Shown: one piece after another, positions 37,112 through 46,615 of the stretch
Layout of the letters: each line of letters opens with the position of its first letter
Numbering within the stretch: the stretch's first letter is position 1
Source of the DNA: an uncultured Ellagibacter sp.
GTDB taxonomy: Bacteria; Actinomycetota; Coriobacteriia; Coriobacteriales; Eggerthellaceae
Length of the DNA: 64,000 bases
Reading direction: 5' to 3'
NCBI RefSeq assembly: GCF_934643285.1
Contig: NZ_CAKUBT010000002.1
Span: forward strand, 1 to 64,000
Translations under genes and position numbers: made by a program
Notes under the pieces: generated by a model
Databases searched by the model: none
Told to the model about the DNA's origin: nothing
Seen by the model: only the letters and a program-made list of their open reading frames with translations

Positions 37112-40100
37112 TTAGATATTCTTTAGCATTTCCACAACGAACTCGACATTCTTGGAAAGATTGTCCGATTTCACCACGTCAATCGTATCATCTTTCTGAC
37201 CGAAGAACGCAGGCTTAATCCCGTCCATGCCAGCGAGATGCATAGCCTGAAAACCTTGCTGTGCGGCGTATGCGCCAGACCCCTCGCCCCACGGGATAGT
37301 CGCACCGCCCACGTGCGCGCCCGTTGCCTGAGCCGCCTTCTTCACGTAGCGCTTCATACGAGAAGAGACGGATACCTTGCGCAGCGTGCCCTCGCTCTCG
37401 ATAAGCGACAGCGACCCTGCACCCATCGCCTCGAGATCCACGATGATCGCACCACGCAGCTCATCGGCGTGGTCGGCGAGAAACGCTTTCATGCCGTTAT
37501 GGCCGGAAAGCTCGCAGCCAAGAGCGACGAACCAGACTTCCGTCGTAATCTCGGGGTTATGGAAGTGGTAAATGCGCTCCTCGTCTTCTTCGGGCTCCAC
37601 AGGCTCCGGCATCATATCTGGCGTCACGATTTCCTCTTCGGAGCGAACGTTTGCATTGCCCATCGAGATGCGCGAGAAGGCGCCTCCGTTCCAACGGCTG
37701 CGGCCACCACGGCGCGCGCCATCGTCAGACGCCGGCTCAAAAGCGGTCGTCTTGTCCTCGTAGAAGCTGTTGTCCTCGTCGTAGTAATCGTCGTCGTACT
37801 CGTCCTGTGAATATTCCCCGTAGCCAGCCTGCGCAGCTGCATCAGCCTCGTAAGACGCAGACTCGTCGCGGAAGCTCTCCCAACCACCTCGGTCGGCCCC
37901 CACAGTGCGAGCATCGAAGGAATCATCGACGTCGAGCCATTCCTGCGGCGTCATGGGAGTGTCTTCTTGCTTCTTCTTGCGGCTAAAGCGGTCGAAGAAC
38001 TTGCGAACGCGAGACTTCGGCATCTCAACGTACCCAGGGCCCGCGAATGCACCTGTCTCGGTGACAGTGCCGTCGTACGCCGAATCATCAGCATCGTCGA
38101 CATAGATGTCTTCGTCGGCGACATTCTCGAAAAGCTCCTCATCGACAGGGGCGAAAGAGCCTGTCGCGCTCGCAGGTGCAAAAGATCCGATCTGATTGAT
38201 CGCGACCGTCGCGTCATCGGACGTTTCCTCGGCAGTTTCATTCTCTTGGGGTGCCTCCGCCGGCTTTTCAAGCGTGATTGAGCCGGAAAGCGACGGGAGA
38301 GAGCCTCTCAGGCTCGAGATCGACATAGACGAAGGATGAGTCGGAGCGACTTCCGTTTGGCCCTGAGAAGAGCTCTCAATGGACGGAATTTGAGCACGAA
38401 GTCTCTCAACAGGCGATTTTTTTCCCTTTGAGGCGTCTGCAAGAGGCGCGCGCTGCTTCTTCAGCTCGGCGACCGGCTTCAAATCTTCTGCCGTTATCGC
38501 CTCGAGCGTCGGTGCCTGCGCAGCGCGGCTTGCTTCCGCGGCCAAAGGAGCCACGAACGGCGCAGGGGCTTCCGCCGCCGCCTGGGCAGCCGCCTCCTCG
38601 CGCAAGCCGGTCACGTCGATCGGCGTCATCGCGCACGTAGCGTATTCCTCGGTCGAGGCGGGCGCGGGCGAGTCTGCAGCTCCAGCCTGAACGTTCGACA
38701 TCGACGCTGCGTCCTGTACGGGAACAACAGGAGGAATCGCCGCTGCGGAAACGCGCTGCTCGCCAGCGGGAGAATCAGCGGGCTGTGCCGGCACTTCATT
38801 GTTAGCAATCGGAGTTGCCTCTGCGGAAACCGGCTCGACAGCGAGGGGCGCCGAGGTATCGACAGGCTTCGTCCATTCGGGCATAGACCAATCGGGGATT
38901 GCCTGATCTCTCTCCCCCGCGATGGACACGCGCTCCTGTTCGATCACCGCGAAGGTAGTATCTCCACCCTCACTCTCGAAGCCCGGCGCCTTCACTTCCA
39001 TTATGGAATCGCGCATAGCAGCCAATCGCTGCTCAGTCTCGGACACAACCGCCTCGTTCGCTTCCTGGAAATGAACTCTGCTCGCGCTCACCGCGGCATC
39101 GAGCGCATCGGCATAGCGAGAACGATGGACCGGCTTGTCGTCATTCTTGGGACGCTTGGCCTTTTCCTGAGCGCGCGCAAACCACGCAGGAACGCTCGAC
39201 CCGTCATCTTCAACCACCATCTCGGCGGCTGCAGGAGCCTCTTGTTGAGAAGTTTCGGTATATGCCGCCTCATACGGGGAATCGAACTGCGACATCTCCT
39301 TGTCAAGATACCCCTCGATGGGGGAACCCTGAGCTGCAGGGGCGGGACGCGATGCCGCCAACGCAGCCTCAGCGGCATCAGCTTGCGCCGCGATCTGCTC
39401 CTGAAGAGCAGCGGCAGCTTCGGCGGGTTTCGGAGCGAAGGCAGCCGAGGTGTCCTCGCGAAGCGCCTGCATGTCCTCATCGCTCGGCTTGCCGACCGGC
39501 TCGTCTTTCACTTGTACGAGATTCTCGGAAATGTCGAACACAGGGGCGGCTCCTGGCACGGGCTTTCCGGAAATCGCCGCGATTGCCGCCTTCGCCTGAG
39601 CAAGGCGAGCCTCTGCCGAACCCGCAGGTGCTTGAGGCGCCTCGTAAACCACGGAGGCTCCGTCGGGGACCACGCCAGCGACGCGAGCCGCTTCCTCTCC
39701 ATGGATTACCGGGTCCTCTTCATAGTTCTCAACAGCAGACGTAGGGCTGCCAACACGAGCAGCGGTCTCCATGAGCACAGCAACACCCGATGCATTGCAA
39801 TTGGCACCAGCGCTATATCCAGCCGTACGGTGCGCGAGCGCGAAGATTCCCGGAGCAATCGCAATAATCGCGGCAATCACCGTGATGATCGAGATAACGA
39901 CAACGGGAGCACCCGACGCATTACCGAGAGCCACCCCGCGAATGAGAAGCAAAATCGCAGTAACCACAGCAGCAACAGGTGCACAAAGCTTGATTATCGG
40001 AAGAATCCCCAGAAGAGGCTCGTTCAACTCAGCCTGAACCTTACCGCTGTCGTAATGGGAAACAATCACTATCTTTCGATGGGAAGACTTCATGTCGGCG

Positions 40101-40471
40101 GAGGCGGGCTCGTACTTTGCCACTACATTCTGACTCACGCCTTTACCGAGCATGCGAGAGAGGACTGGCTTGCCAAGCGATTCAGCGAGCATAAGACCCC
40201 CGCTTACCAGAGCAAGGAAGAATGCGAGAATCCCAATAGCGGGAACCGCAAGACCCAAAACCACTGCAACGAGCAAGATGCCTGCACAAATGAGTGACGG
40301 CGTCTCCGTGTTGGAGGCTATGGCGAAGTCCTCGATTTCTGCTGCGAGGCCCGCTTCCTTCTGAAGATAGTCGGCGATATAGAGCGCCGCCTGCTGCTCC
40401 TCTTCGGTACCGCCAGGTCGCGGCCCGATTTCCTCGGAGAGATATGACACATGGTCGATGATATCCGGCAT
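37112..40471 (-). CDS. Membrane M28-peptidase-like protein with a giant insertion
   Basis: The 1119-residue protein is an M28-like fold split by a low-complexity insertion. N-terminal part: VSHYDSG (residues 138-143; metal-ligand-type His and Asp), and four hydrophobic helices (about 60-76, 78-96, 153-178, 188-212). GANCNASG (222-229) has Cys where M28 enzymes carry the bridging Asp ligand. Residues about 241-963 are an Ala/Glu/Pro-rich, probably disordered insertion. The C-terminal part has ALGCELSGHNG (Cys in place of the first Glu of the EE pair) and DTIDVV without the usual nearby His. It may be an inactive or altered enzyme. Start ATG 40471 follows GAAAGGGC; an ATG at 40507 lacks a site. 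Confidence 0.75.
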   Translation of the reverse strand: MPDIIDHVSYLSEEIGPRPGGTEEEQQAALYIADYLQKEAGLAAEIEDFAIASNTETPSLICAGILLVAVVLGLAVPAIGILAFFLALVSGGLMLAESLGKPVLSRMLGKGVSQNVVAKYEPASADMKSSHRKIVIVSHYDSGKVQAELNEPLLGILPIIKLCAPVAAVVTAILLLIRGVALGNASGAPVVVISIITVIAAIIAIAPGIFALAHRTAGYSAGANCNASGVAVLMETAARVGSPTSAVENYEEDPVIHGEEAARVAGVVPDGASVVYEAPQAPAGSAEARLAQAKAAIAAISGKPVPGAAPVFDISENLVQVKDEPVGKPSDEDMQALREDTSAAFAPKPAEAAAALQEQIAAQADAAEAALAASRPAPAAQGSPIEGYLDKEMSQFDSPYEAAYTETSQQEAPAAAEMVVEDDGSSVPAWFARAQEKAKRPKNDDKPVHRSRYADALDAAVSASRVHFQEANEAVVSETEQRLAAMRDSIMEVKAPGFESEGGDTTFAVIEQERVSIAGERDQAIPDWSMPEWTKPVDTSAPLAVEPVSAEATPIANNEVPAQPADSPAGEQRVSAAAIPPVVPVQDAASMSNVQAGAADSPAPASTEEYATCAMTPIDVTGLREEAAAQAAAEAPAPFVAPLAAEASRAAQAPTLEAITAEDLKPVAELKKQRAPLADASKGKKSPVERLRAQIPSIESSSQGQTEVAPTHPSSMSISSLRGSLPSLSGSITLEKPAEAPQENETAEETSDDATVAINQIGSFAPASATGSFAPVDEELFENVADEDIYVDDADDSAYDGTVTETGAFAGPGYVEMPKSRVRKFFDRFSRKKKQEDTPMTPQEWLDVDDSFDARTVGADRGGWESFRDESASYEADAAAQAGYGEYSQDEYDDDYYDEDNSFYEDKTTAFEPASDDGARRGGRSRWNGGAFSRISMGNANVRSEEEIVTPDMMPEPVEPEEDEERIYHFHNPEITTEVWFVALGCELSGHNGMKAFLADHADELRGAIIVDLEAMGAGSLSLIESEGTLRKVSVSSRMKRYVKKAAQATGAHVGGATIPWGEGSGAYAAQQGFQAMHLAGMDGIKPAFFGQKDDTIDVVKSDNLSKNVEFVVEMLKNI

Positions 40472-40526
40472 AGGATGCCCTTTCACTTTCCTTTTGTATG
40501 AAGGCATATATGCTGCATACTATACG

Positions 40527-41849
40527 CTATTTATTGAAGGTGCCCAAATAATCACGGATAAAAGCATCTGCGCTCTGCGCTTGTGAACGGGCATTTTCAT
40601 ACATTTCTCGACTCGACGCCGTTTTGCTATTAAACGCGTCTACTACGAGCTCGTCTGGATCCTCCGAAAGCTTCTCTGCGAGTTCGCCCGCCTGTTTCTC
40701 CGCGTTGTTGTAAGCGTCGTTATGCTCGGTCGCCGCTTGCGTGTCGCGGTTGATGAGCGCATCATTCGACTCGATGGCATAGCCTTGCGCTTCGAGTCTC
40801 TTATCGATGTAGCTCATATATGCACTCAAATCCAACTGTGGGAAGAGCTGCTCGGCATTCTGCAGCGCATTCTTCGCCTTCGAAAAGGATTCTATCGCCT
40901 GCTGGGACTTCTCTGTCGACGCTTGCATATCGGCCGACGTTGCCGACGAGGCGATATCCGCCGCCTCTCGAGCCAACCCATCGGCAGCGAGAACCAACTG
41001 CCACCCTTTCGTTGCCTCTTGCCTCGCCTGAAGAACACTCACCGTGTCGTCAATTATGGCAGCGCCGCTTGTCAGCATCTGGCGACGAGCCGTTATTGTG
41101 TCAACCACCTTGGAATCGGGGGTATTGCTCGCATCGGAACTGCTACTTATTGCTACTTGACCTACCGCTTCCTCTGCCTCATTAAGCTCATCGATGCAGG
41201 TCGACTTCCCATCCTGCACCTTTTTCTGGACATCAAGCGTATCGTCTAGCGAAAGGGAGGTGACGTCACTGTTCGCCAAATCGACGACGACGGCATCGAT
41301 TTCTGCCAACAGCTCGTCGGTCCCGGACAGCTCAGAAATGGCGCTGCTCAAGACCCCTTTGTACGTCTGCTGATCTTGATAGGTGCCGAAGCCCCACCAC
41401 GTCAACCCTCCAGCCACCGCAAGCAGGGCTACGGTAAGCGCGAACGATACGATCAACCGCCCGCGCTTGCGCGCACGCTTGCGCGATGCAACTTCAGCAT
41501 CGAACGATCGAGGTTCACGCGCGCTGTGCGACCCACGAGCTGCTCCACTCACTCTTTTCTGCTCGAGACGACGTTGTCTGCGCTCGAATCGATTTTGGGA
41601 GCGCGCCGAGGAAGGTGACACTTCCCGCTGCGTCAGCGCAAGCCCCTCGTCTTTCGATGGCGTCGATATGCTCTTTCTCTTCCCAGGAAGCGTGAAAAGG
41701 GAAATCGTCCCGAAGGGGCTCGAGTTCCCTTCGCCATCGAGCGAATTTTTGGCCGCATCGAGAACACTGAAGGAAATCTCGTTCGAGGTTCCCTCCGTGT
41801 TTCTCTTGATGTGCGCCGCTTTCGCGACTTTGTCGATTCGCTTAGCCAT
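40527..41849 (-). CDS. Single-pass membrane protein with coiled-coil exterior
   Basis: The 440-residue protein has a basic, disordered cytoplasmic N-terminus (many Arg/Ser; RKRARKRGR just before the membrane), one helix (about 132-153, SFALTVALLAVAGGLTWWGFG) and an external alpha-helical region of about 285 residues rich in Ala, Glu, Gln and Ser that should form coiled coils. I recognise no family. It precedes the M28-like gene on the same strand with 55 bp between, so they may be co-expressed. A parS lies just before its start. Confidence 0.7.
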   Translation of the reverse strand: MAKRIDKVAKAAHIKRNTEGTSNEISFSVLDAAKNSLDGEGNSSPFGTISLFTLPGKRKSISTPSKDEGLALTQREVSPSSARSQNRFERRQRRLEQKRVSGAARGSHSAREPRSFDAEVASRKRARKRGRLIVSFALTVALLAVAGGLTWWGFGTYQDQQTYKGVLSSAISELSGTDELLAEIDAVVVDLANSDVTSLSLDDTLDVQKKVQDGKSTCIDELNEAEEAVGQVAISSSSDASNTPDSKVVDTITARRQMLTSGAAIIDDTVSVLQARQEATKGWQLVLAADGLAREAADIASSATSADMQASTEKSQQAIESFSKAKNALQNAEQLFPQLDLSAYMSYIDKRLEAQGYAIESNDALINRDTQAATEHNDAYNNAEKQAGELAEKLSEDPDELVVDAFNSKTASSREMYENARSQAQSADAFIRDYLGTFNK

Positions 41850-41855
41850 GGCAAT

Positions 41856-41869
41856 GTTTCACGTGAAAC
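41856..41869. promoter_or_regulatory. parS site between the helicase and coiled-coil genes
   Basis: A perfect GTTTCACGTGAAAC (18-bp palindrome with flanks) placed in the 22-bp gap between the DinG-like stop (41872) and the next start (41849). Confidence 0.93.
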
Positions 41870-41871
41870 AT

Positions 41872-44781
41872 CTACTCGTTTGCTGCCGCAAGTCGAGCGA
41901 TGATTTCGTCGGTTGTGCACACTTCTATCGTTTTGCTCGGAAGCGAGCGGAGGAATACCTTCCCATAGCCCTTCGTTATCAAGCGCTTGTCAGCCAAGAT
42001 GAGAACGCCCTTATCGGAAGCTTTTCTGATGAGCCTTCCAGCCGCCTGCTTCGTCTCGAGAACCGCCTGAGGCAGTGAATAATGGCTCCATGCGTGGTCA
42101 TCACGCGTAGCTCTTTCACACGAAAGCGGGTCAGTCGGCTTTGAAAACGGCAGCTTGGGAATAATCACGCCGCGAAGGGTCGAGCCCGGCGCGTCAAAAC
42201 CTTCCCAAAAGCTTTTTAACGCAAAGAGCGAAAGATGCCTGTCCTTGATAAAGTCGTCGCGAAGTCCCTTAACGGATACTCCCCATTTTTGGCAAACGAG
42301 CCGCAGATCCTCTTCCTTGAGGACGGGTTGAACGACGTCAAAGCACTTCTCCATTTCGCGCCGGTTGGTGAACAACGTCAACATCGACCCCTGCTGCGCG
42401 ATATGAGTACCCACCAAAAGCCGCTCGAGCGCGTCAAGGTAATGGGGGTCGGATGGCTCCGGGATATCGCTTGCCACGTATATTGTCATGTTCTTATCGA
42501 AGTCATAGCTCGAATCGAGCTGGCAGGTATGTGCGCGCGTTCCCTCGCCCGCGTTCAGACCCATCGCATTCTCGAAAGAAGTGAAGTCCCCGTCAATGGA
42601 TAAGGTAGCGGATGCGTAAACAACTGACTTTGTCTGAGAGTACAGCTTATCTTCAAGGGCCTTGCCCACATTGACGACGAGAGCCTCCAGCTTATCGTTT
42701 TGCTTGTCCTTCTTACGGCACAGCTCAGCAGCATAGGCGTAGCTATCGGACTTCTCGCCGAAAATCACCTCAATTGATCCCACGAGGTCCTTCAGATCCA
42801 TTGCAACCGAAGCAATTTCACGCTGGGGCTCCGCAGCTCCCTCGATGCTCTCAAGGTAGCCGACAAGCTCCTGGCTGCAGGTGATCGCCTTTTCCGCGCT
42901 TACCTGCATAGCCTTTGCAAGCGTTCGCAGCGAACCGAACGTCTCCGAAGCCCGAATGTCATCGTTGAGCCACAACTCCGTGCGGTCGTAGCTTCGGCTG
43001 CGCTTATTCGGGTCAAAATACAGCAAGTCCTTAATATGGGGAACGAACTCGTGAGCCGCCGCAGCAAACATGTCGCCAACAGACTTCGCCTTACCAACCA
43101 ATCCCTCGAAAAGCGTCGCCCCATCGTTTTTAAGCGAGGAACTCAGCTTCTTTTCGGCGCGGGCGTAGACATTACGACTCTCTCCGCTGGCAACTTTTTG
43201 CGCAAGGCGAATAACATCCTCCGCTGCGATTTCCAACGAGAAGGCGCGGCGAGCTTCCGCCTCGGCACCGTGAGCCTCATCGAGGATCCAATGGCGAACA
43301 GGTGGAAGAAGGCCATTATCGGCGGCCGCATCGCAGAACAACAGCGTGTGGTTCGTTACCACAACATCTGCCGTCTCCGCAAAACGACGCGCACCGTGAA
43401 CAAAGCACGTCGTTCCGTAGAAGGGACATTTGCGACGGAGACAATCATGACTTGTAGTGGTCACCGCACGGCGGGGCACCACGCGATAGTCCATCTTCAA
43501 GCTGTCCATATCGTCGTAATCAGTCTGATCAATGAACGACAGCAAGGCTCCCAGAGAAGGAGCCTGGGAGTACTTCGTACCCTGGACGTCGACCATTTTG
43601 ACGCCCTCTTTGACGAAGCGGTTGACTTTTCGCAGGCACGGGTAATGGGAAAAACCCTTCAGCGGGGCATACGTGATATCGCCAAGCGATTGGGCAAGCG
43701 CAGGAAGCTCATGATAGACCAGCTGGTCGAGCAAAGCGTTTGTCTTTGTCGCAACGCCGATAGCGATATTGTTCGCCTTTGCCATGAGAACCGCAGGAAC
43801 CAGATACGCCATAGACTTTCCAACGCCGGTACCCGCCTCAACTACGAGGTTCTCGGATGCTTCGAACGCCGCACGAACTTCTTGAGCCATCGTGAGCTGC
43901 TCTTCACGGGGCTCAAAATCGTCATAGAGCTTTCCCACGATTCCCGTCGGGGAGAACGCTTGCGCAATGTCCTCCGCTGTCGGATACTCCATCGACTGAA
44001 CCATCTTCGCATCGATACGCGGCTTCCGCTCATACGAAGTCATGCTTTCGTGACGGAGTTCCTTAAGGGAAAACGACTTTGCTTTCGGCTGGGCAAAATG
44101 CTGGAACACCACTGCTGTGTTCCATTGCTCCACCGATGCGAGAAGCGCGATGCATTTCACCAAGGCCGGCGGCATCTCATGCACAGCTGCGAGCAGGATT
44201 CGAAACAGCGCGCACGTAGCTGCAACATCGTCATCCGCGCGGTGTGTTGACGTTGGTGCCCCAAAGGCCTTCACCAAGTCGATAAGGCGATGCGACCTCA
44301 TACGGGGAAGGGCGATGCGCGCCAGATCGAGCGAGTCAATCCAAATGTTGTCCAAAAGCGGGTATCCACTCGGATGGCGAGTCGTAAACGTGCGGTCAAA
44401 CTCAGCGTTGTGGGCGACCATCTTCGCATCCCGCGCAAACTCGACAAGCCCCGCGAGTGCCTCATCCGGCGAAGGTGCGTCCGCTACATCTTCATCATGG
44501 ATGTTCGTCAAATGAGCAACATCATCGGGAATCGCTTTCCCCGGATTAACGAACGTCACATACCAATCAACGACCTCACCGTGTTCCATGCGCGCTGCGG
44601 CAATCTGCGTAAGCTCGTCATGGTTAAAAGAGAAGCCCGTGGTTTCGGTGTCAATTACCACGATGTTCTCGTCAAGATCGCCGAAGTCGGACTCTTTGGC
44701 CAAACCAGATAAGCGGCGGTAACGCTCACGAACTCGCTCGGGGGTTCCGTCGCTGATATATGCATCGAGATTGCTATTCAT
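41872..44781 (-). CDS. DnaQ exonuclease-DinG helicase fusion
   Basis: The 969-residue protein has an N-terminal DnaQ-like 3'-5' exonuclease (VVIDTETTGFSFNHDELTQI, AHNAEFDRTF, THRADDDVAAT; D-E-D-D type) and a C-terminal DinG/XPD-type superfamily 2 helicase: Walker A AGTGVGKS, DEAH box (WILDEAHGAE), QAAGRLIRK. The four cluster cysteines of XPD helicases seem present around CLRRKCPFYGTTC. This fusion is typical of Firmicutes/Actinobacteria DinG; it probably acts in repair or replication restart. The start at 44781 (MNSNLDAYISDG) has AGAGAAG before it; upstream in-frame codons are built on a parS site. Confidence 0.88.
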   Translation of the reverse strand: MNSNLDAYISDGTPERVRERYRRLSGLAKESDFGDLDENIVVIDTETTGFSFNHDELTQIAAARMEHGEVVDWYVTFVNPGKAIPDDVAHLTNIHDEDVADAPSPDEALAGLVEFARDAKMVAHNAEFDRTFTTRHPSGYPLLDNIWIDSLDLARIALPRMRSHRLIDLVKAFGAPTSTHRADDDVAATCALFRILLAAVHEMPPALVKCIALLASVEQWNTAVVFQHFAQPKAKSFSLKELRHESMTSYERKPRIDAKMVQSMEYPTAEDIAQAFSPTGIVGKLYDDFEPREEQLTMAQEVRAAFEASENLVVEAGTGVGKSMAYLVPAVLMAKANNIAIGVATKTNALLDQLVYHELPALAQSLGDITYAPLKGFSHYPCLRKVNRFVKEGVKMVDVQGTKYSQAPSLGALLSFIDQTDYDDMDSLKMDYRVVPRRAVTTTSHDCLRRKCPFYGTTCFVHGARRFAETADVVVTNHTLLFCDAAADNGLLPPVRHWILDEAHGAEAEARRAFSLEIAAEDVIRLAQKVASGESRNVYARAEKKLSSSLKNDGATLFEGLVGKAKSVGDMFAAAAHEFVPHIKDLLYFDPNKRSRSYDRTELWLNDDIRASETFGSLRTLAKAMQVSAEKAITCSQELVGYLESIEGAAEPQREIASVAMDLKDLVGSIEVIFGEKSDSYAYAAELCRKKDKQNDKLEALVVNVGKALEDKLYSQTKSVVYASATLSIDGDFTSFENAMGLNAGEGTRAHTCQLDSSYDFDKNMTIYVASDIPEPSDPHYLDALERLLVGTHIAQQGSMLTLFTNRREMEKCFDVVQPVLKEEDLRLVCQKWGVSVKGLRDDFIKDRHLSLFALKSFWEGFDAPGSTLRGVIIPKLPFSKPTDPLSCERATRDDHAWSHYSLPQAVLETKQAAGRLIRKASDKGVLILADKRLITKGYGKVFLRSLPSKTIEVCTTDEIIARLAAANE

Positions 44782-44809
44782 GAAACTTCTCTCGTTATTC
44801 CTCTCAATT

Positions 44810-44823
44810 GTTTCACGTGAAAC
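44810..44823. promoter_or_regulatory. parS site upstream of the DinG-like gene
   Basis: A perfect GTTTCACGTGAAAC 29 bp before the chosen start of the DinG-like gene. A second copy lies 35 bp away (44845). Confidence 0.93.
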
Positions 44824-44844
44824 ACTCGTCAATTATAAGATAAT

Positions 44845-44858
44845 GTTTCACGTGAAAC
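44845..44858. promoter_or_regulatory. parS site, second of a close pair
   Basis: A perfect GTTTCACGTGAAAC inside a 26-bp perfect palindrome (44839-44864), 35 bp from the first copy; the pair lies between divergent genes. Confidence 0.93.
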
Positions 44859-44881
44859 ATTATCCAGCGAAGGAAGCGCAC

Positions 44882-45505
44882 ATGGAACGTTATTTCGGCT
44901 CTTATCAGAAAATCGAGCCTTCATCGAAGAAAGAGGGCGCTCTCCTTCTCAGCGCCGACAACATTATCGGCGATTCCTATGAAATCATCTTCGATGGTGA
45001 TACAGCCTGGGTTAAGAATCGTTTCGGGGCGCGAGTAGGTCATTTTACCATCGATTTCTCCCGACAGCTTCGCGTCTTGAACGCTCGCGGGTGGAAATTC
45101 ACCGCATTGCTCTCACTTGTCGCGTTCACACAGGAACCGGAGCCAGGCACATACTGGGCTGAAATGGCCGTACTCTGCTTCGAGCCTCAATATGAGTCTT
45201 CAATCACGGAGTTCTCCAAGAGCATCTCGTCTATGCTCGCTGAGGGAATTCGCCCCGAGATCAATCTTGGCGAACAAGCCATATCGAAGGTCATCGAGTC
45301 GAACGGCACCTGGAAGCCTGACATGCGCAGCAGAAGGCCTAAAAGCGAAAACGGCACCGTCGTGATGAAAAGCCAGCGAAAAATAAGCGAATCGCTCATC
45401 GAGAAAGGCCGTGCGGGAAACATCGGCTGCTACATCGTCAGCATTGCTTTCATCATCGTTGCCATCGCGGTAATTATCTTCGCCATCAAAACGTTGCTCT
45501 TCTAG
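44882..45505 (+). CDS. Tail-anchored membrane protein of unknown function
   Basis: The 207-residue protein is soluble over most of its length (MERYFGSYQKIEPSSKKEG..., SADNIIGDSYEIIFDGDTAWV) and ends with one hydrophobic helix (IGCYIVSIAFIIVAIAVIIFAIK), a tail-anchored layout. No family is recognised. ATG 44882 follows AAGGAAG, only 23 bp after a parS. A 10-bp-stem hairpin follows. Confidence 0.7.
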   Translation: MERYFGSYQKIEPSSKKEGALLLSADNIIGDSYEIIFDGDTAWVKNRFGARVGHFTIDFSRQLRVLNARGWKFTALLSLVAFTQEPEPGTYWAEMAVLCFEPQYESSITEFSKSISSMLAEGIRPEINLGEQAISKVIESNGTWKPDMRSRRPKSENGTVVMKSQRKISESLIEKGRAGNIGCYIVSIAFIIVAIAVIIFAIKTLLF

Positions 45506-45519
45506 CCCCTCACCGCAAA

Positions 45520-45551
45520 CAGCGCAGTGCGAACGGAATCACACTGCGCTG
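45520..45551. terminator. Hairpin between convergent genes
   Basis: CAGCGCAGTG/CACTGCGCTG form a perfect 10-bp stem between the tail-anchored protein and ddl. T tracts are short on both sides. Confidence 0.65.
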
Positions 45552-45593
45552 TCTCATGTTTGATCAACGATCCCTCTGAAGCCCCGAGACCCT

Positions 45594-46550
45594 TTATCGG
45601 CCGCTCCGTTCAAGCGCATACCCAATCAACATCGTGCACAGCTGGGGGAAGGGAATGCCCGCCGCTGCCGCAGCATCGGGGAGAAGCGAAGTCTCCGTCA
45701 TGCCAGGGATCGTGTTGGTCTCAAGCGCCCACGGCTTGCCCTCGCCATCGAGGATGAAATCCGTACGGGAAACACCCTCGCACGAAAGTGCCTTATGCGC
45801 AGCGACGGCTTCCCTCTTAATCGTCTCCGCATCCTCTTCCGAAAGCTCCGCGGGGCAGATATGCTTCGAACCACCAGCAGCATACTTCGATTCAAAATCG
45901 TAAAATTCGCCCTTTTGGGCAATGATTTCGATAACAGGAAGCGCGCGCGGCTTGTCATTGCCAATGACCGCGACAGTGAACTCACGCCCTTGCACAAACT
46001 TCTCAACCACAATTTCACTGTCATGCTCGAATGCTTCGGCAATAGCCCTCTCCAGAGCTTCGCGAGTATCAACGATCGAAATCCCGATTGAGCTACCCTC
46101 GGTTGCAGGCTTAACCACCACATGGGTGCCGATTTGGGCAATAATGGAATCGATATCAAGCGAATCGTTGGATGAAATAGTCATCGAGGGAGCCGTGGGA
46201 ACGCCTGCGAGACGATAAAATTCCTTGGAACGCGCCTTGTTGATAGCCGTCGCACTCGACCATACGCCCGGCCCGATATAAGGAAGGCCAATTGTCTCCA
46301 GGAAGCCCTGAATCACGCCGTCTTCCCCTTTGCGACCATGCAGGCATAGAAACGCGACATCGAAGTTGCCATCAATCAGAGCAATCAAATCTTCTTTCTT
46401 GGCAGGATCGAAGCATTGGACAGGAAACCCCGCCTCTTGCAATGCCGCAAGGGCACCTTTTCCTGACGCAAGCGAAATTTCCCGTTCTCCGCTCGTGCCG
46501 CCGGAAAGCAATGCAACGCGGCATGTTGACGTATCGAAAGCGCTCGGCAT
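45594..46550 (-). CDS. ddl: D-alanine-D-alanine ligase
   Basis: The 318-residue ATP-grasp enzyme joins two D-alanines for peptidoglycan synthesis. Motifs: ALLSGGTSGEREISL at the N-terminus, FLCLHGRKGEDGVIQG, PYIGPG, VVKPATEGSSIGIS, VEKFVQGREFTVAVIG, and the metal/ATP C-terminal segment ETNTIPGMTETSLLP. The length is typical. It is divergent from rlmN, 56-66 bp away. Confidence 0.95.
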   Translation of the reverse strand: MPSAFDTSTCRVALLSGGTSGEREISLASGKGALAALQEAGFPVQCFDPAKKEDLIALIDGNFDVAFLCLHGRKGEDGVIQGFLETIGLPYIGPGVWSSATAINKARSKEFYRLAGVPTAPSMTISSNDSLDIDSIIAQIGTHVVVKPATEGSSIGISIVDTREALERAIAEAFEHDSEIVVEKFVQGREFTVAVIGNDKPRALPVIEIIAQKGEFYDFESKYAAGGSKHICPAELSEEDAETIKREAVAAHKALSCEGVSRTDFILDGEGKPWALETNTIPGMTETSLLPDAAAAAGIPFPQLCTMLIGYALERSGR

Positions 46551-46602
46551 GATATCTCCCCTTCATCGCGCGTTAATCTCTCGTTTCAGTATAGCAATGA
46601 CT

Positions 46603-46608
46603 TATAAT
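46603..46608 (+). promoter_or_regulatory. -10 box predicting a leaderless rlmN mRNA
   Basis: A consensus TATAAT lies only 7 bp before ATG 46616, so transcription should begin at or next to the start codon. No purine-rich ribosome site is present. A good -35 is not visible. Confidence 0.55.
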
Positions 46609-46615
46609 GCCACTT

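Noticed and set aside
44781..44832. Upstream start of the DinG-like gene giving MTSVSRET
   Set aside because: The extra residues come from translating a parS site; ATG 44781 has a ribosome site and matches the family start better.
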